Assembly: GCA_963819475.1 (NCBI GenBank)
Contig: CAWFWE010000002.1
Coordinates: 1,054,001-1,118,000, forward strand
Direction of reading: 5' to 3'
Origin: DASUAS01 sp963819475
GTDB lineage: Bacteria; Actinomycetota; Acidimicrobiia; IMCC26256; DASPTH01
DNA length: 64,000 bases
Shown: positions 1-7,525 of the stretch, one piece after another
How the letters are laid out: the number at the start of each line of letters is the position of its first letter
Position numbering within the stretch: the first letter of the stretch is position 1
Program-made: the position numbers and the translations under genes
Notes under the pieces: model-generated
Database searches by the model: none
What the model was told of the DNA's origin: nothing
The model's input: only the letters and a program-made list of their open reading frames with translations

Positions 1-509
1 TCGTCGGCACACAGCTGGTGCTCGACGCGTTCGAGGAGCTCGCGGTGCCCGGCTCGGCCGCGGTCTGCTTCTCGTCGTCGGCTGCGTACCAGTTCGGCCC
101 CTTCGTCGATGCCGATCAAGAGGCTCTGATCAGCGATCCCCTGGCGCCGGACTTCCTCGACCGCGCAGCCACCGCCGTCACTGACAGCGGCTTCGCGTAC
201 GGGCTGGCCAAGGTCGGCGTGATCCGCGCCGTCGGTCGGGCCTCGGTCCGGTGGGGACTCCGTGGCGCTCGGGTGAACTCCGTCGCTCCTGGCTTGATCG
301 ACACACCGATGGGGCGTCAGGAGTTCGAACAGCAGCCGATCATGAAGGACATGCTCGATCGCACCCCGCTCGGTCGTCTCGGCGAGCCGAACGAGGTCGC
401 CGCAGTGGTCGCCTACCTGGTGTCGGACGCGGCGTCGTTCGTCTCGGGTATCGATGTGCTCGTCGACGGCGGCATGATGCAGGGGATCGCGGCCGCGGGA
501 TCGAGCTGA
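1..509 (+). CDS. SDR family oxidoreductase, 3' part
   Basis: This is the C-terminal two thirds of a short-chain dehydrogenase/reductase; the frame is open from base 3 and the start lies before the window. The Rossmann N-terminus with the TGxxxGIG motif is therefore missing. Visible are the serine-rich strand before the active site (CFSSSAAY), the catalytic YGLAK, a VNSVAPGLIDTPMG segment and the C-terminal FVSGIDVLVDGG typical of classical SDRs. It probably oxidises or reduces an alcohol/ketone with NAD(P)H in the cytoplasm; the substrate cannot be read. A second SDR follows 161 bases downstream on the same strand. The family call is firm. Confidence 0.88.
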   Translation, partial: VGTQLVLDAFEELAVPGSAAVCFSSSAAYQFGPFVDADQEALISDPLAPDFLDRAATAVTDSGFAYGLAKVGVIRAVGRASVRWGLRGARVNSVAPGLIDTPMGRQEFEQQPIMKDMLDRTPLGRLGEPNEVAAVVAYLVSDAASFVSGIDVLVDGGMMQGIAAAGSS

Positions 510-670
510 AAGTCCCGCGAGCGTGGCCAGGTGCTGTCGTGACGCGCTCGGATCACCCAGAGCGCTTCCGCGTGGCCTTCACCCAGCGAGTCCTGGGAGT
601 GTCTACGTTGTCGAAGTCGAATCCGAGTTCGGTTCCAGGCCGTGAGCCATGAGCGCGAGGGAGCAGCACG

Positions 671-1510
671 ATGACCGACGAGCAGGAAGCGAAACGCGGC
701 CGGGTCGTCGCCGTCACCGGTGCGGGCACCGGCATCGGACAGGCGATCGCGGTGAAGTTCGCTGCGCTGGGTTGGTACGTCGCCATCGGCGGGCGTCGGG
801 TCGACAAGCTGTCGGAGACCGCGGCGCTGCTGGAGCAGGCCGGCGGTGTGTGCTTCCCTCATGAGCTGGACGTCACCGACGCCGAATCGGTCGAGCGGTT
901 CTTCACCGACGTCGAGGCGAAGTTCGGAGTCGTCACCGCCATCATCAACAATGCCGCGACCGCGCGGTACGGGCCGCTCGACGACTTCTCCCCCGCCGAG
1001 ATCGCACTCGAGATCGCGACGAAATTGACTGGATCGCTGTTCATGGCACGGCGCGGGATCCAGGCGATGCGACGGAACGCCGAAGGCGGCGACATCCTCT
1101 TCATGACGTCGCTCGCGGCGGCGACGCCATGGCCGTTGCACCTCCCCTACGCGGCTGCAAGCGCGGGTGTCGAGCACGCCGTGCGCGTCCTGCGGTTCGA
1201 GCTCGAGGGCTCCGGTATCCGCGTCCTCAACCTGCGCTGCGGAGAGACGATTGGTACCGATTTCGCCACGCGTGAGATGGAGAGCGGTCGCGCGATGGAC
1301 GCCAACGAGCGCTGGTTCCGAATGAACCTGCTTCGCCACACAGGGTTCATGCGGCCCGACGACGTCGCCGATGCCGTGGTCACGGCGGTGACCTTGGCGC
1401 ACGGACACCAGTATGCGTTGATGGAAGTGACGCCGACCGCTCCGATGGGTCCGCTCCCACCAACGTACGACGAGTGGGGCGCGGCGCTCGCCGAGCAGTT
1501 CGCGCCGTGA
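671..1510 (+). CDS. SDR-like protein lacking the catalytic lysine
   Basis: A 279-residue SDR-fold protein. The dinucleotide-binding TGAGTGIG lies near residue 17 and an NNAAT motif near residue 95. The active-site serine strand reads FMTSLAAA, but where YxxxK is expected the sequence is YAAAS, so serine replaces the catalytic lysine. The helix that follows and the GIRVLNLRCG strand align normally, so a frameshift is unlikely. The ATG is preceded by AGGGAG at normal spacing. It may be a non-canonical reductase or a binding-only SDR. The family is known for carbonyl/alcohol redox chemistry; activity here is doubtful. Confidence 0.8.
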   Translation: MTDEQEAKRGRVVAVTGAGTGIGQAIAVKFAALGWYVAIGGRRVDKLSETAALLEQAGGVCFPHELDVTDAESVERFFTDVEAKFGVVTAIINNAATARYGPLDDFSPAEIALEIATKLTGSLFMARRGIQAMRRNAEGGDILFMTSLAAATPWPLHLPYAAASAGVEHAVRVLRFELEGSGIRVLNLRCGETIGTDFATREMESGRAMDANERWFRMNLLRHTGFMRPDDVADAVVTAVTLAHGHQYALMEVTPTAPMGPLPPTYDEWGAALAEQFAP

Positions 1511-1662
1511 CCGAGCTCCGCCCGTGAAGCTGCTGGAGTTCGACCGGCACGATCGTCTGTTCTGGCCCCATGTGGGGCTCGACTGCGTCGCGAAGACCCC
1601 CGCGTTGGCGAGACCGATCTCGCGTTGCACGGAAATGGTGGTTGCGCCGGAGTCCGACCGGC

Positions 1663-2133
1663 TCACGAGATCGTGTCGGTGCCGTCGTTGCTCAGCGTGT
1701 CGGCGCTTGCGACGATGGCGTAGGAGCCGATGCCAATGAGTCGCTCGCCGTCGACTTGTTGGTCGCCGACGCGCAGCCCGTCGATGATGCCGGTGGTCTC
1801 GTGGAATTCGAGGTCGTCGACCGTGCCGAGCTGGTCGCCGCGGTCGTCGAGCACGCGCTTGTCGAGCAGGCCGGCGATCCCAGCTGCAGCTCGTTCTTCG
1901 AGCGAACCGTGGGCGCCGCGGGCCGAATCCGCGGACGAGACCATGATCGCGTCGGACCCGACGGCGGTGATGTCGTCCCAGCGGATGAAGCGGCTCGACT
2001 TGTGCACGCCCAGCTGCACGGCCACGACTCTGCCTGTTTCGGGGTCGAAGACGATCCCATCGAGGGTCCCGAGCCGATCGGCGGTGTCACGCGCGATGAC
2101 AGGCTGTCCGAGAAGCGCGCGCAGGCTGCTCAT
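1663..2133 (-). CDS. PRC-barrel domain protein (second of pair)
   Basis: A 156-residue protein made of two PRC-barrel-like halves. The first (about residues 1-75) contains LLGQPVIARDTADRLGTLDG and FDPETGRVVAVQLG; the second (about 80-150) repeats the pattern with LDKRVLDDRGDQLGTVDD and FHETTGIIDGLRVG. PRC barrels are small beta-barrels known from RimM and photosynthetic reaction-centre H subunits, and in actinobacteria they often occur in stress-linked soluble proteins. Its ATG overlaps the stop of the upstream PRC-barrel gene by four bases, so the two are translationally coupled. The molecular role is not known. Confidence 0.75.
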   Translation of the reverse strand: MSSLRALLGQPVIARDTADRLGTLDGIVFDPETGRVVAVQLGVHKSSRFIRWDDITAVGSDAIMVSSADSARGAHGSLEERAAAGIAGLLDKRVLDDRGDQLGTVDDLEFHETTGIIDGLRVGDQQVDGERLIGIGSYAIVASADTLSNDGTDTIS

Positions 2134-2708
2134 GACGCCGTCCCTGGGTCGCGTCCTTCTTCCTGGAGTTGCGCGCGGTATTCGGGGATGGAGGCACCGA
2201 ACCCGGCGAGGTCGTCGTGGACGAAGCTGTCAACCTCGTCAGGCACGATGAGCGCGGCACCTGACACGGCGTGTTGCTCGGGAAGCGGGATGTAGACGGT
2301 GCGATCCTCGGCCTTGACTTCGTAGCCGACCGCGCGTGCGTTCTCGCCGAGGGAAAGGATGACGTCGCTGACTTCCCCGAGCTGAGTGCCGCTCTCGGTG
2401 ATGACTGCATCGCCGATGACGTTGCGATCAGCAGAAGCTGCTGCGACAGCATCGGGTGCCGCCTTCGCGTCGACGAGGTCGCCGTCAGAGCGGACCATGA
2501 CCGCGTCCTTGCCGATTGAGTGCACTGATTCCATCGGGAGTCGTTCTCGGAGCTTCCCGCCGAACAGGCCGCGTTTGTTGAGTGTGAAGCCGAGCAGCTT
2601 CCCATGTTCGCTGTGATAGACGACGTCGCGCACCTCGGCGACGTCGTCACCCTGGAGGGTGACCACGGGCTGAGTGAGTAGGTCACGCGCGCGCACGACG
2701 CGTGTCAT
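2130..2708 (-). CDS. PRC-barrel domain protein (first of pair)
   Basis: A 192-residue protein with two PRC-barrel modules. The N-terminal one (about 1-80) carries LTQPVVTLQGDDVAEVRDV followed by GKLLGFTLNKRGLFGG; the second (about 90-160) carries VITESGTQLGEVSDVIL. The C-terminal tail is acidic. It sits between a 46-residue membrane peptide whose stop overlaps its ATG and a second PRC-barrel gene that overlaps its own stop, so the three form one tight operon. The fold is recognisable; the function is not. The paralogue downstream suggests an ancient duplication. Confidence 0.8.
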   Translation of the reverse strand: MTRVVRARDLLTQPVVTLQGDDVAEVRDVVYHSEHGKLLGFTLNKRGLFGGKLRERLPMESVHSIGKDAVMVRSDGDLVDAKAAPDAVAAASADRNVIGDAVITESGTQLGEVSDVILSLGENARAVGYEVKAEDRTVYIPLPEQHAVSGAALIVPDEVDSFVHDDLAGFGASIPEYRAQLQEEGRDPGTAS

Positions 2709-2845
2709 GGGTTCTCCTCGTCGTCGTTGTCGCGTGGGGTCATCGGCGGCGCGGCGATGACCCCACCCCTCCGACGTGAGCGAAGAGCGAGAACTCCTAC
2801 GACAGCGATCAGTGCGATGAGGACTATGACGATCACGGCAGTCAT
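2705..2845 (-). CDS. 46-residue single-pass membrane peptide
   Basis: A small gene ignored by length-based gene finders. It begins MTAVIVIVLIALIAVVGVLA, one continuous hydrophobic helix of about 20 residues, followed by the basic LRSRRRGG and a polar acidic tail ending DNDDEENP. The positive charges after the helix predict an extracytoplasmic N-terminus and a cytoplasmic tail. Its TGA overlaps the ATG of the PRC-barrel gene (ATGA), and its tail codons supply the GAGGAG that serves as that gene's ribosome binding site, which favours real translation. A role as a membrane anchor or partner for the PRC-barrel proteins is inference only. Confidence 0.6.
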   Translation of the reverse strand: MTAVIVIVLIALIAVVGVLALRSRRRGGVIAAPPMTPRDNDDEENP

Positions 2846-2924
2846 GGCTGTTGACTAACCCCCCGTGATCCCTTGAAGAGGATCACGCGCGCCGGATGAA
2901 GTAGATGAACGAGTGGCCCTCCGC

Positions 2925-3350
2925 TCAGTCGGCTTCGGCCTTGGCGTCCTCGAACTTCTCGCCGAGTTCATCGAGCTCCTCGCCGGGAAGCTCACGTCGC
3001 GCCTTCGGTAGCATCTCGCTCTCTTCTTCGTCGACGTGGTAACTGACATCCGCCTCGAGCTGGCCCATGAGCTCGACCAGTTCGGCGAGGTCCTCGATAC
3101 CGCGTATCTGTTCGATGAGGCCACGGGCCTTCTGGTGCTCGTTCTCCGCTTCTTCGACCTTGTCTGCTTCGTTCGAGAGCTCCTCTTCGAGCACGGGGTA
3201 CACCGCGTCCTCTTCGGCGGCGGTGTGGACCTCGAGTTCGTCGCAGATCTTGAGGGCGAGACCACGGCTCGGGGTGCGATTGAACTCGGCGAACATGGAT
3301 TCGACCTCGCGGTGGTCGTGTTCGATCTTGTCGACGACGTCGTCACTCAT
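2925..3350 (-). CDS. Hemerythrin-like HHE domain protein
   Basis: A 141-residue, very acidic helical protein with the spaced His/Glu pattern of HHE (hemerythrin) domains: EHDHREVE near residue 10, VHTAAEEDAVYP near 42, ENEHQKA near 70 and SYHVDEEESEM near 104. These residues would ligate a di-iron centre. Such proteins sense or bind oxygen or nitric oxide, or buffer iron. GGAGG lies seven bases before the ATG. The gene diverges from the LuxR-type regulator, and an 18-bp perfect palindrome sits in the shared intergenic region, suggesting common control. The C-terminus has an alpha-helical acidic extension. Confidence 0.88.
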   Translation of the reverse strand: MSDDVVDKIEHDHREVESMFAEFNRTPSRGLALKICDELEVHTAAEEDAVYPVLEEELSNEADKVEEAENEHQKARGLIEQIRGIEDLAELVELMGQLEADVSYHVDEEESEMLPKARRELPGEELDELGEKFEDAKAEAD

Positions 3351-3414
3351 GACCAGCCTCCGCAGCGTGTGCGATTTGTTCCCCCTTGACTACCCGCCGC
3401 ACCCCACCGACAAC

Positions 3415-3432
3415 TTCACCCCTAGGGGTGAA
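3415..3432. promoter_or_regulatory. Perfect 18-bp palindrome, probable operator
   Basis: TTCACCCCTAGGGGTGAA is its own reverse complement. It lies 64 bases before the hemerythrin-like start and 35 bases before the LuxR-type regulator start, between the two divergent genes. A second site with the same 7-bp arms and 2-bp spacer is found at 4173-4188. The symmetry suits a dimeric HTH regulator, most simply the adjacent LuxR-type protein; that assignment is inference. Confidence 0.6.
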
Positions 3433-3467
3433 ACTTCGGGGGTGTCGCGTCGGTACGGTGTCCGCGC

Positions 3468-4139
3468 GTGGGAACACCGGTACGAGTCGCGCTCGCCAAC
3501 GATTTCGAGATTGTCGTGCTCGGCCTCGCGCGGCTCCTCCGCCCGTATGAGGACCGGATCCACGTCGTCGACGTCGTCGTGCGCGGTGAACCCGTCTCGG
3601 ATCCTGTCGATGTCGTCCTCTTCGACGTGTTCGCGCACGCTGACCTCGGCTTCCGCGACCTCGGCGCGCTCGTCAACGACCCGCACGTCGCGCACCTCGC
3701 CGTGTTCACCTGGCAGCTCGACGAGGTCACGGTGCGACGAGGCTTCGATGAAGGTGTCAGCGGCTACGTCGCGAAGAATCTCTCGGCACCCGAACTCGTC
3801 CACGGCATCGAACGAATCGCCGCAGGTGAGCGGATCGTCGTGGGTCACTCGTCCACGGCGCACCACGGGCCACCAACCCGCGATTGGCCCGGCCGCGCCG
3901 AAGGTCTCTCAGAGCGCGAGAGCGAGGTCATCATCCTCATCGCGGAGGGTCATACGAACGCCGACATCGCCGCCTCGCTGTACCTGTCACCGAACTCGGT
4001 CAAGACCCACGTCCGCAACGCCTACCGAAAACTCGCGGTCACACGGCGCGCGCAGGCCGTGCGAACTGCACTCGATCTCGGCATCGCGCGCCGTGCCGTC
4101 GACCGCGACCGCTGGAACGCTCTGCGAGACACTCCATGA
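3468..4139 (+). CDS. LuxR/NarL-family response regulator
   Basis: A 223-residue protein with an N-terminal receiver-like domain (about 1-125) and a C-terminal LuxR HTH (about 150-215). The HTH has the signature LSERESEVIILIAEGHTNAD and then SPNSVKTHVRNAYRKL. In the receiver, the phospho-acceptor Asp is in VVLFDVF and the conserved Lys in YVAKNL, but the first acidic position reads Asn (LANDFE rather than DD). No histidine kinase gene is in the window, so it may be an orphan. It starts at GTG. The palindrome upstream and its copy before the CsbD-like gene make autoregulation and stress control plausible. Confidence 0.88.
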   Translation: MGTPVRVALANDFEIVVLGLARLLRPYEDRIHVVDVVVRGEPVSDPVDVVLFDVFAHADLGFRDLGALVNDPHVAHLAVFTWQLDEVTVRRGFDEGVSGYVAKNLSAPELVHGIERIAAGERIVVGHSSTAHHGPPTRDWPGRAEGLSERESEVIILIAEGHTNADIAASLYLSPNSVKTHVRNAYRKLAVTRRAQAVRTALDLGIARRAVDRDRWNALRDTP

Positions 4140-4172
4140 CCGTGCACAGGCACCTGCGCGGGGGCTGCAGCC

Positions 4173-4188
4173 TCACCCCTGGGGGTGA
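4173..4188. promoter_or_regulatory. Second copy of the TCACCCC-N2-GGGGTGA operator
   Basis: TCACCCC (4173-4179), spacer TG, GGGGTGA (4182-4188), followed by AA as in the first copy. It stands 83 bases before the CsbD-like start codon and just after the regulator gene. Arms and spacing are identical to the palindrome at 3415-3432, which argues for one regulator acting at both sites. Confidence 0.55.
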
Positions 4189-4271
4189 AATCGCCGCGCG
4201 CCGGTTCGAAGCGTCCGCCGCAGGGAACGGTTGACACGAGCCCACTCACCAGCCACATATCAGGAGCACCG

Positions 4272-4463
4272 ATGAACGGAACTGCCGACGACATGAAGGG
4301 CCGCGCAAAGGAAGCTGCCGGCGACCTCACCGACAACGACGACCTCAAGAACGAAGGTAAGGCCGACCGGGCCTCGGGCAAGGCGAAGGACATCGTCGAC
4401 GACCTCAAGGACAAGGCCGAGGACGCGATCGACGCGGTGAAGGACAAACTTCACAAGGACTGA
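4272..4463 (+). CDS. CsbD-like stress protein
   Basis: A 63-residue, highly charged, Gly-poor helical protein: MNGTADDMKGRAKEAAGDLT, then repeated Lys/Asp-rich heptads such as GKAKDIVDDLKDKAEDAIDA. This is the composition and repeat pattern of CsbD family proteins, general-stress proteins (sigma-B regulated in Bacillus) of unknown mechanism. The start at 4272 is chosen because AGGAG lies five bases ahead and the family begins at this point; an in-frame upstream extension is not family-like. The upstream TCACCCC-N2-GGGGTGA site ties it to the neighbouring regulator. Confidence 0.82.
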   Translation: MNGTADDMKGRAKEAAGDLTDNDDLKNEGKADRASGKAKDIVDDLKDKAEDAIDAVKDKLHKD

Positions 4464-4559
4464 CGCGCGAGAGCACCACTCGGTCGATCATGGCGTGCGA
4501 ACCCGGTCGGGCTACGGCTCGGCCGACGCCGCAGTGGCAACGCTCAAACGCCGCCGTCG

Positions 4560-5636
4560 TCAGTTCGGGACGACGACGCTGCGGACGACCGCGCCCTCGC
4601 GCATGGCCGCGAACGCTGCATTCACGGCGTCGAGAGGATAGTGCCGGGTGATCATGGACGCGACGTCGAGGCGCCCTGACTCGATCAATTCGATGAACCG
4701 CGGGAAGTCGCGCGTCACGCGTGCCGATCCGTAGTAGCAGCCCTTGATCGTGCGGTCTTCCATGATCAGCTGCATGCTCGGAAGCTGCAGCGTGTTCGCG
4801 AACCCGGGCACGCCGATGAACACGGTGGTGCCGCCCCGCCGGGTCATCTGCAACGCCTGCATCTCGAGTGCATGGCTCCCGACCGCCTCGAAGGCGTAGT
4901 CGACGCCTCGCCCGTCGGTGAGGGTCCTGACCTGCTCGACCGGATCTCCCTCGCTCGGGTCGACGACGTCGGTAGCGCCGAACCGGAGGGCCGATTCGCG
5001 CTTCATGGCCACCGGGTCGACGGCGATGATCCGCGCCGCGCCTGCCACCTGTGCGCCGAGGATGGTCGCGGTTCCCACGCCACCGGCGCCGATGACCGCG
5101 ACGGTCGCGCCCGGTCGCACCTCGGCCGTGTTGACCGCGGCGCCGAAGCCGGTCGTGAACCCGCAGCCGATCAGCGACAACTGGTCATCCGGGAGGTCGG
5201 TCTGCACCGGGATGCACGACGCCTCGTCGACGGTGATCACGTCGGCGAAGCTGCCGATGCCGGCGAGCGCGTTCGCCTGGCTCCCGTCGGGGCGGGTGGC
5301 GCGCAGCCGGGGGAGCATCTCGGCGTTGCGGTCGCAGAGGTGCGTCTCTTGCCGCAGGCAGTGCCAGCACGTGCCGCACACGGGCGTGATCGAAGCGATC
5401 ACCCGGTCGCCGGGCCCGACGCGCGACACCGCGGTGCCCGTCCACTCGACGATCCCCGATGCTTCGTGGCCGAGCATGATCGGGCCGAGCCGCTTCCCGT
5501 CGATCACCGCCTGGTCGGAGTGGCAGACCCCACTCGCGGACACGCGCAGGACCACGTCGCGGTCGGCGGGCGGCATCGGAGTGACGGTCTCGACGACCAG
5601 GTCGTCGGCTCCCGGCACGTAGACGGCGGCGCGCAT
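4560..5636 (-). CDS. Zinc-dependent alcohol dehydrogenase
   Basis: A 358-residue medium-chain dehydrogenase. Catalytic zinc ligands are visible in GVCHSD (Cys, near residue 38), GHEASG (His) and IGCGFTTG (Cys, near 160). The structural zinc lobe is complete in CGTCWHCLRQETHLC. The Rossmann motif is VIGAGGVGTA. It resembles the actinobacterial AdhD-type enzymes that oxidise primary alcohols to aldehydes, some using tightly bound NAD. It lies five bases after a P450 and is the last gene of a minus-strand operon amidohydrolase-SDR-P450-ADH, where it could oxidise the P450 product. Confidence 0.9.
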   Translation of the reverse strand: MRAAVYVPGADDLVVETVTPMPPADRDVVLRVSASGVCHSDQAVIDGKRLGPIMLGHEASGIVEWTGTAVSRVGPGDRVIASITPVCGTCWHCLRQETHLCDRNAEMLPRLRATRPDGSQANALAGIGSFADVITVDEASCIPVQTDLPDDQLSLIGCGFTTGFGAAVNTAEVRPGATVAVIGAGGVGTATILGAQVAGAARIIAVDPVAMKRESALRFGATDVVDPSEGDPVEQVRTLTDGRGVDYAFEAVGSHALEMQALQMTRRGGTTVFIGVPGFANTLQLPSMQLIMEDRTIKGCYYGSARVTRDFPRFIELIESGRLDVASMITRHYPLDAVNAAFAAMREGAVVRSVVVPN

Positions 5637-5641
5637 CGTGG

Positions 5642-6904
5642 TCAGGGGGTGGCGGGATCGAATTCGAGGTGGAGCTCCCGCAGCCCGCGCAGCATGTAGG
5701 TAGGGTCGTACTCGTAGCGCCGTGCCTCGACGGGGCCGTGGTGCTCCTTCGAGATCCGGATGTCGGACATCCGTTCGAGGAGGCGCACGAGGGTCGCGTG
5801 TGTCTCGGCCCGGGCGAGCGGGGCGCCGGCGCAGCTGTGGATGCCCGTGCCGAAGGCCAGGTGCTGGCGGCCGTTGGGCCGGTCGAGCCGGAAGTCGTCG
5901 GGGTCGTCGAACTGACGGGGATCGCGACTCGCGGCGTCGGTCATCACGAACACCGTGGTCCCTGGCTCGAGCTCGACGCCACCCACCGTCGTCCGCACCT
6001 TGGCCAGCTTGAACGAGCCCTTGAGCGGTGCCTCGGTGCGCAGCATCTCCTCGACGAACGGGGCAATGAGGCGGTGGTCCTCGCGCAGCCGCTGCTGGAA
6101 CTCGGGGTGGTCACCGAGGGTCCGCACGCACATCCCGATGAGGCGCGCCGTCGTCTCGCTGCCCGCCGAGAAGAGGTTGGCCGAGATCCGCATGACGTCC
6201 TCGACCGGCGGGAGCGTCCCGTCGGGAAAGGTGGCCTGCGCCATCTCGGTCATGACGTCGTCACGAGGATCTGCGCGGCGGTCCTCGATGTAGCGCGTGA
6301 ACTGCTCGTAGAGGAAGCCGAGTGGCTTGTGCTCCATGCGCGCGGCGCGCACCTTCGTGGTGAGGTGCTCGAGGAACGCGTCACGGTCGTCGTCGGGTAC
6401 GCCGAGGAGGTCGGCGATCACCATCAGGGTGTAGGGGATCGCGTAGTCGTGCAGGAGCTCGCACTGCCCGGCGTCGATGAACTGGTCGATGGTCTGGTCG
6501 GCGAACGACCAGAGGAACGCTTCGTTCTCCTTGAGGCGCTTCGGCGTGATCAGTCGCATGAGCAGCCCACGGTGGGCAGTGTGCTTTGGCGGGTCGAACG
6601 AGGGGAGCTGGTCGCTGAACGGCAGCTCGTCGCGGTGGTCCTCGATGATCTGCGAGAGGTCGTCGCCCTCCAGCGGGACCGACATCTTGACGAAGGGTCC
6701 ACTCACGGTGTTGCAGTTCGACCACGACTGCTGGTCGCGGTAGATCGCGGACGCTTCCTCGTAGCCGGTGACCAGCCAGACGTCCCAGAGCGCGTAGTAC
6801 CAGATCGGGCCCTGCTCGCGCACCCAGTCGTAGAAGGGATACGGGTCCCGGGGCAGCTCTCGATCGCGGAACAGGTCGGTTGCGGAGAAGTCGGTCGTCG
6901 TCAT
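5642..6904 (-). CDS. Cytochrome P450
   Basis: A 420-residue bacterial class I P450. Landmarks in order: the I-helix oxygen-activation motif SAGSETTAR near residue 250, the K-helix EMLR near 285 and the haem-binding loop FGTGIHSCAGAPLARAE near 360. It is a soluble mono-oxygenase that needs a ferredoxin and reductase, neither of which is in the window. The ATG at 6904 starts the conserved N-terminus LPRDPYPFYDWV; the frame is open further upstream but the upstream part is not P450-like. It sits 11 bases after the truncated SDR gene and 5 before the alcohol dehydrogenase. Substrate is unknown; lipids or terpenoids would suit the setting. Confidence 0.9.
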   Translation of the reverse strand: MTTTDFSATDLFRDRELPRDPYPFYDWVREQGPIWYYALWDVWLVTGYEEASAIYRDQQSWSNCNTVSGPFVKMSVPLEGDDLSQIIEDHRDELPFSDQLPSFDPPKHTAHRGLLMRLITPKRLKENEAFLWSFADQTIDQFIDAGQCELLHDYAIPYTLMVIADLLGVPDDDRDAFLEHLTTKVRAARMEHKPLGFLYEQFTRYIEDRRADPRDDVMTEMAQATFPDGTLPPVEDVMRISANLFSAGSETTARLIGMCVRTLGDHPEFQQRLREDHRLIAPFVEEMLRTEAPLKGSFKLAKVRTTVGGVELEPGTTVFVMTDAASRDPRQFDDPDDFRLDRPNGRQHLAFGTGIHSCAGAPLARAETHATLVRLLERMSDIRISKEHHGPVEARRYEYDPTYMLRGLRELHLEFDPATP

Positions 6905-6915
6905 CGCGGCCTCGT

Positions 6916-7449
6916 TCAGGGCAGTCGAGCGGACCAGCCGCCGTCGACGGGGATGATCGCTCCCGAGACGAACGACGCGCGGTCGGAACACAGGAACGCC
7001 GCGACCTCGGCGACCTCTTCGGGACGCCCGCCGCGGCCGAGTGATGCCTTCTTCGCGATCTCCGGGAACTGCGACCCGCCGGACGCCCCCATGATCTCGG
7101 TCTCGATGAACCCCGGGCAGATGCAGTTCACGCGCACTCCCTTGCGTCCATACTCCGCCGACGCCGACTTCGTGAGCGACACGACGCCCGCCTTGGCCGC
7201 GTTGTACACCGACGTCGCCATCCCGACCTCGGACGCGCGCAACCCGCCTACCGACGACCAGTTGACGACTGCGCCTCCGCCCGCGTCCCGCCGGCGTGGG
7301 ATGCCGTACTTCATGCCGAGGAAGACGCCGCGCAGGTCGACGTCCATCACCTGGTCGTAGTCGCTCATCTCCGTCTTGTGGATCGGTCCGCCGATGCCGA
7401 TCCCGGCGACATTGAGCACCGCGGCCTTGCCGTCGAGCAGTCCCGTCAT
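6916..7449 (-). pseudogene. SDR with the cofactor-binding half deleted in frame
   Basis: A 177-residue reading frame with a normal SDR second half: NWSSVGG serine strand, YNAAK active site, VRVNCICPGFIETEIMG and the C-terminal FVSGAIIPVDGG. The N-terminus runs MTGLLDGKAAVLNVAGIGIG: the expected first ten residues join directly to the NVAG strand, so about 70 residues containing TGxxxGIG and the NAD(P)-binding betas are absent. The reading frame is kept and GGGGGAG precedes the ATG. Intact family members have about 250 residues. It is probably non-functional, in an operon with an amidohydrolase upstream and a P450 downstream. An assembly join is the alternative. Confidence 0.72.
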
Positions 7450-7525
7450 CGAATCTCCCCCAGATGAGGCGGGGACGCGGTTCCGACCCGCCGCGTGTCG
7501 TGACACTGGATCCTGACACATCGAT

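Noticed and set aside
4231..4260. TTGACA-type promoter directly before the CsbD-like gene
   Set aside because: TTGACA at 4231 is good, but the best -10 (ACATAT at 4255) would start transcription inside the ribosome binding site, so it is not claimed.
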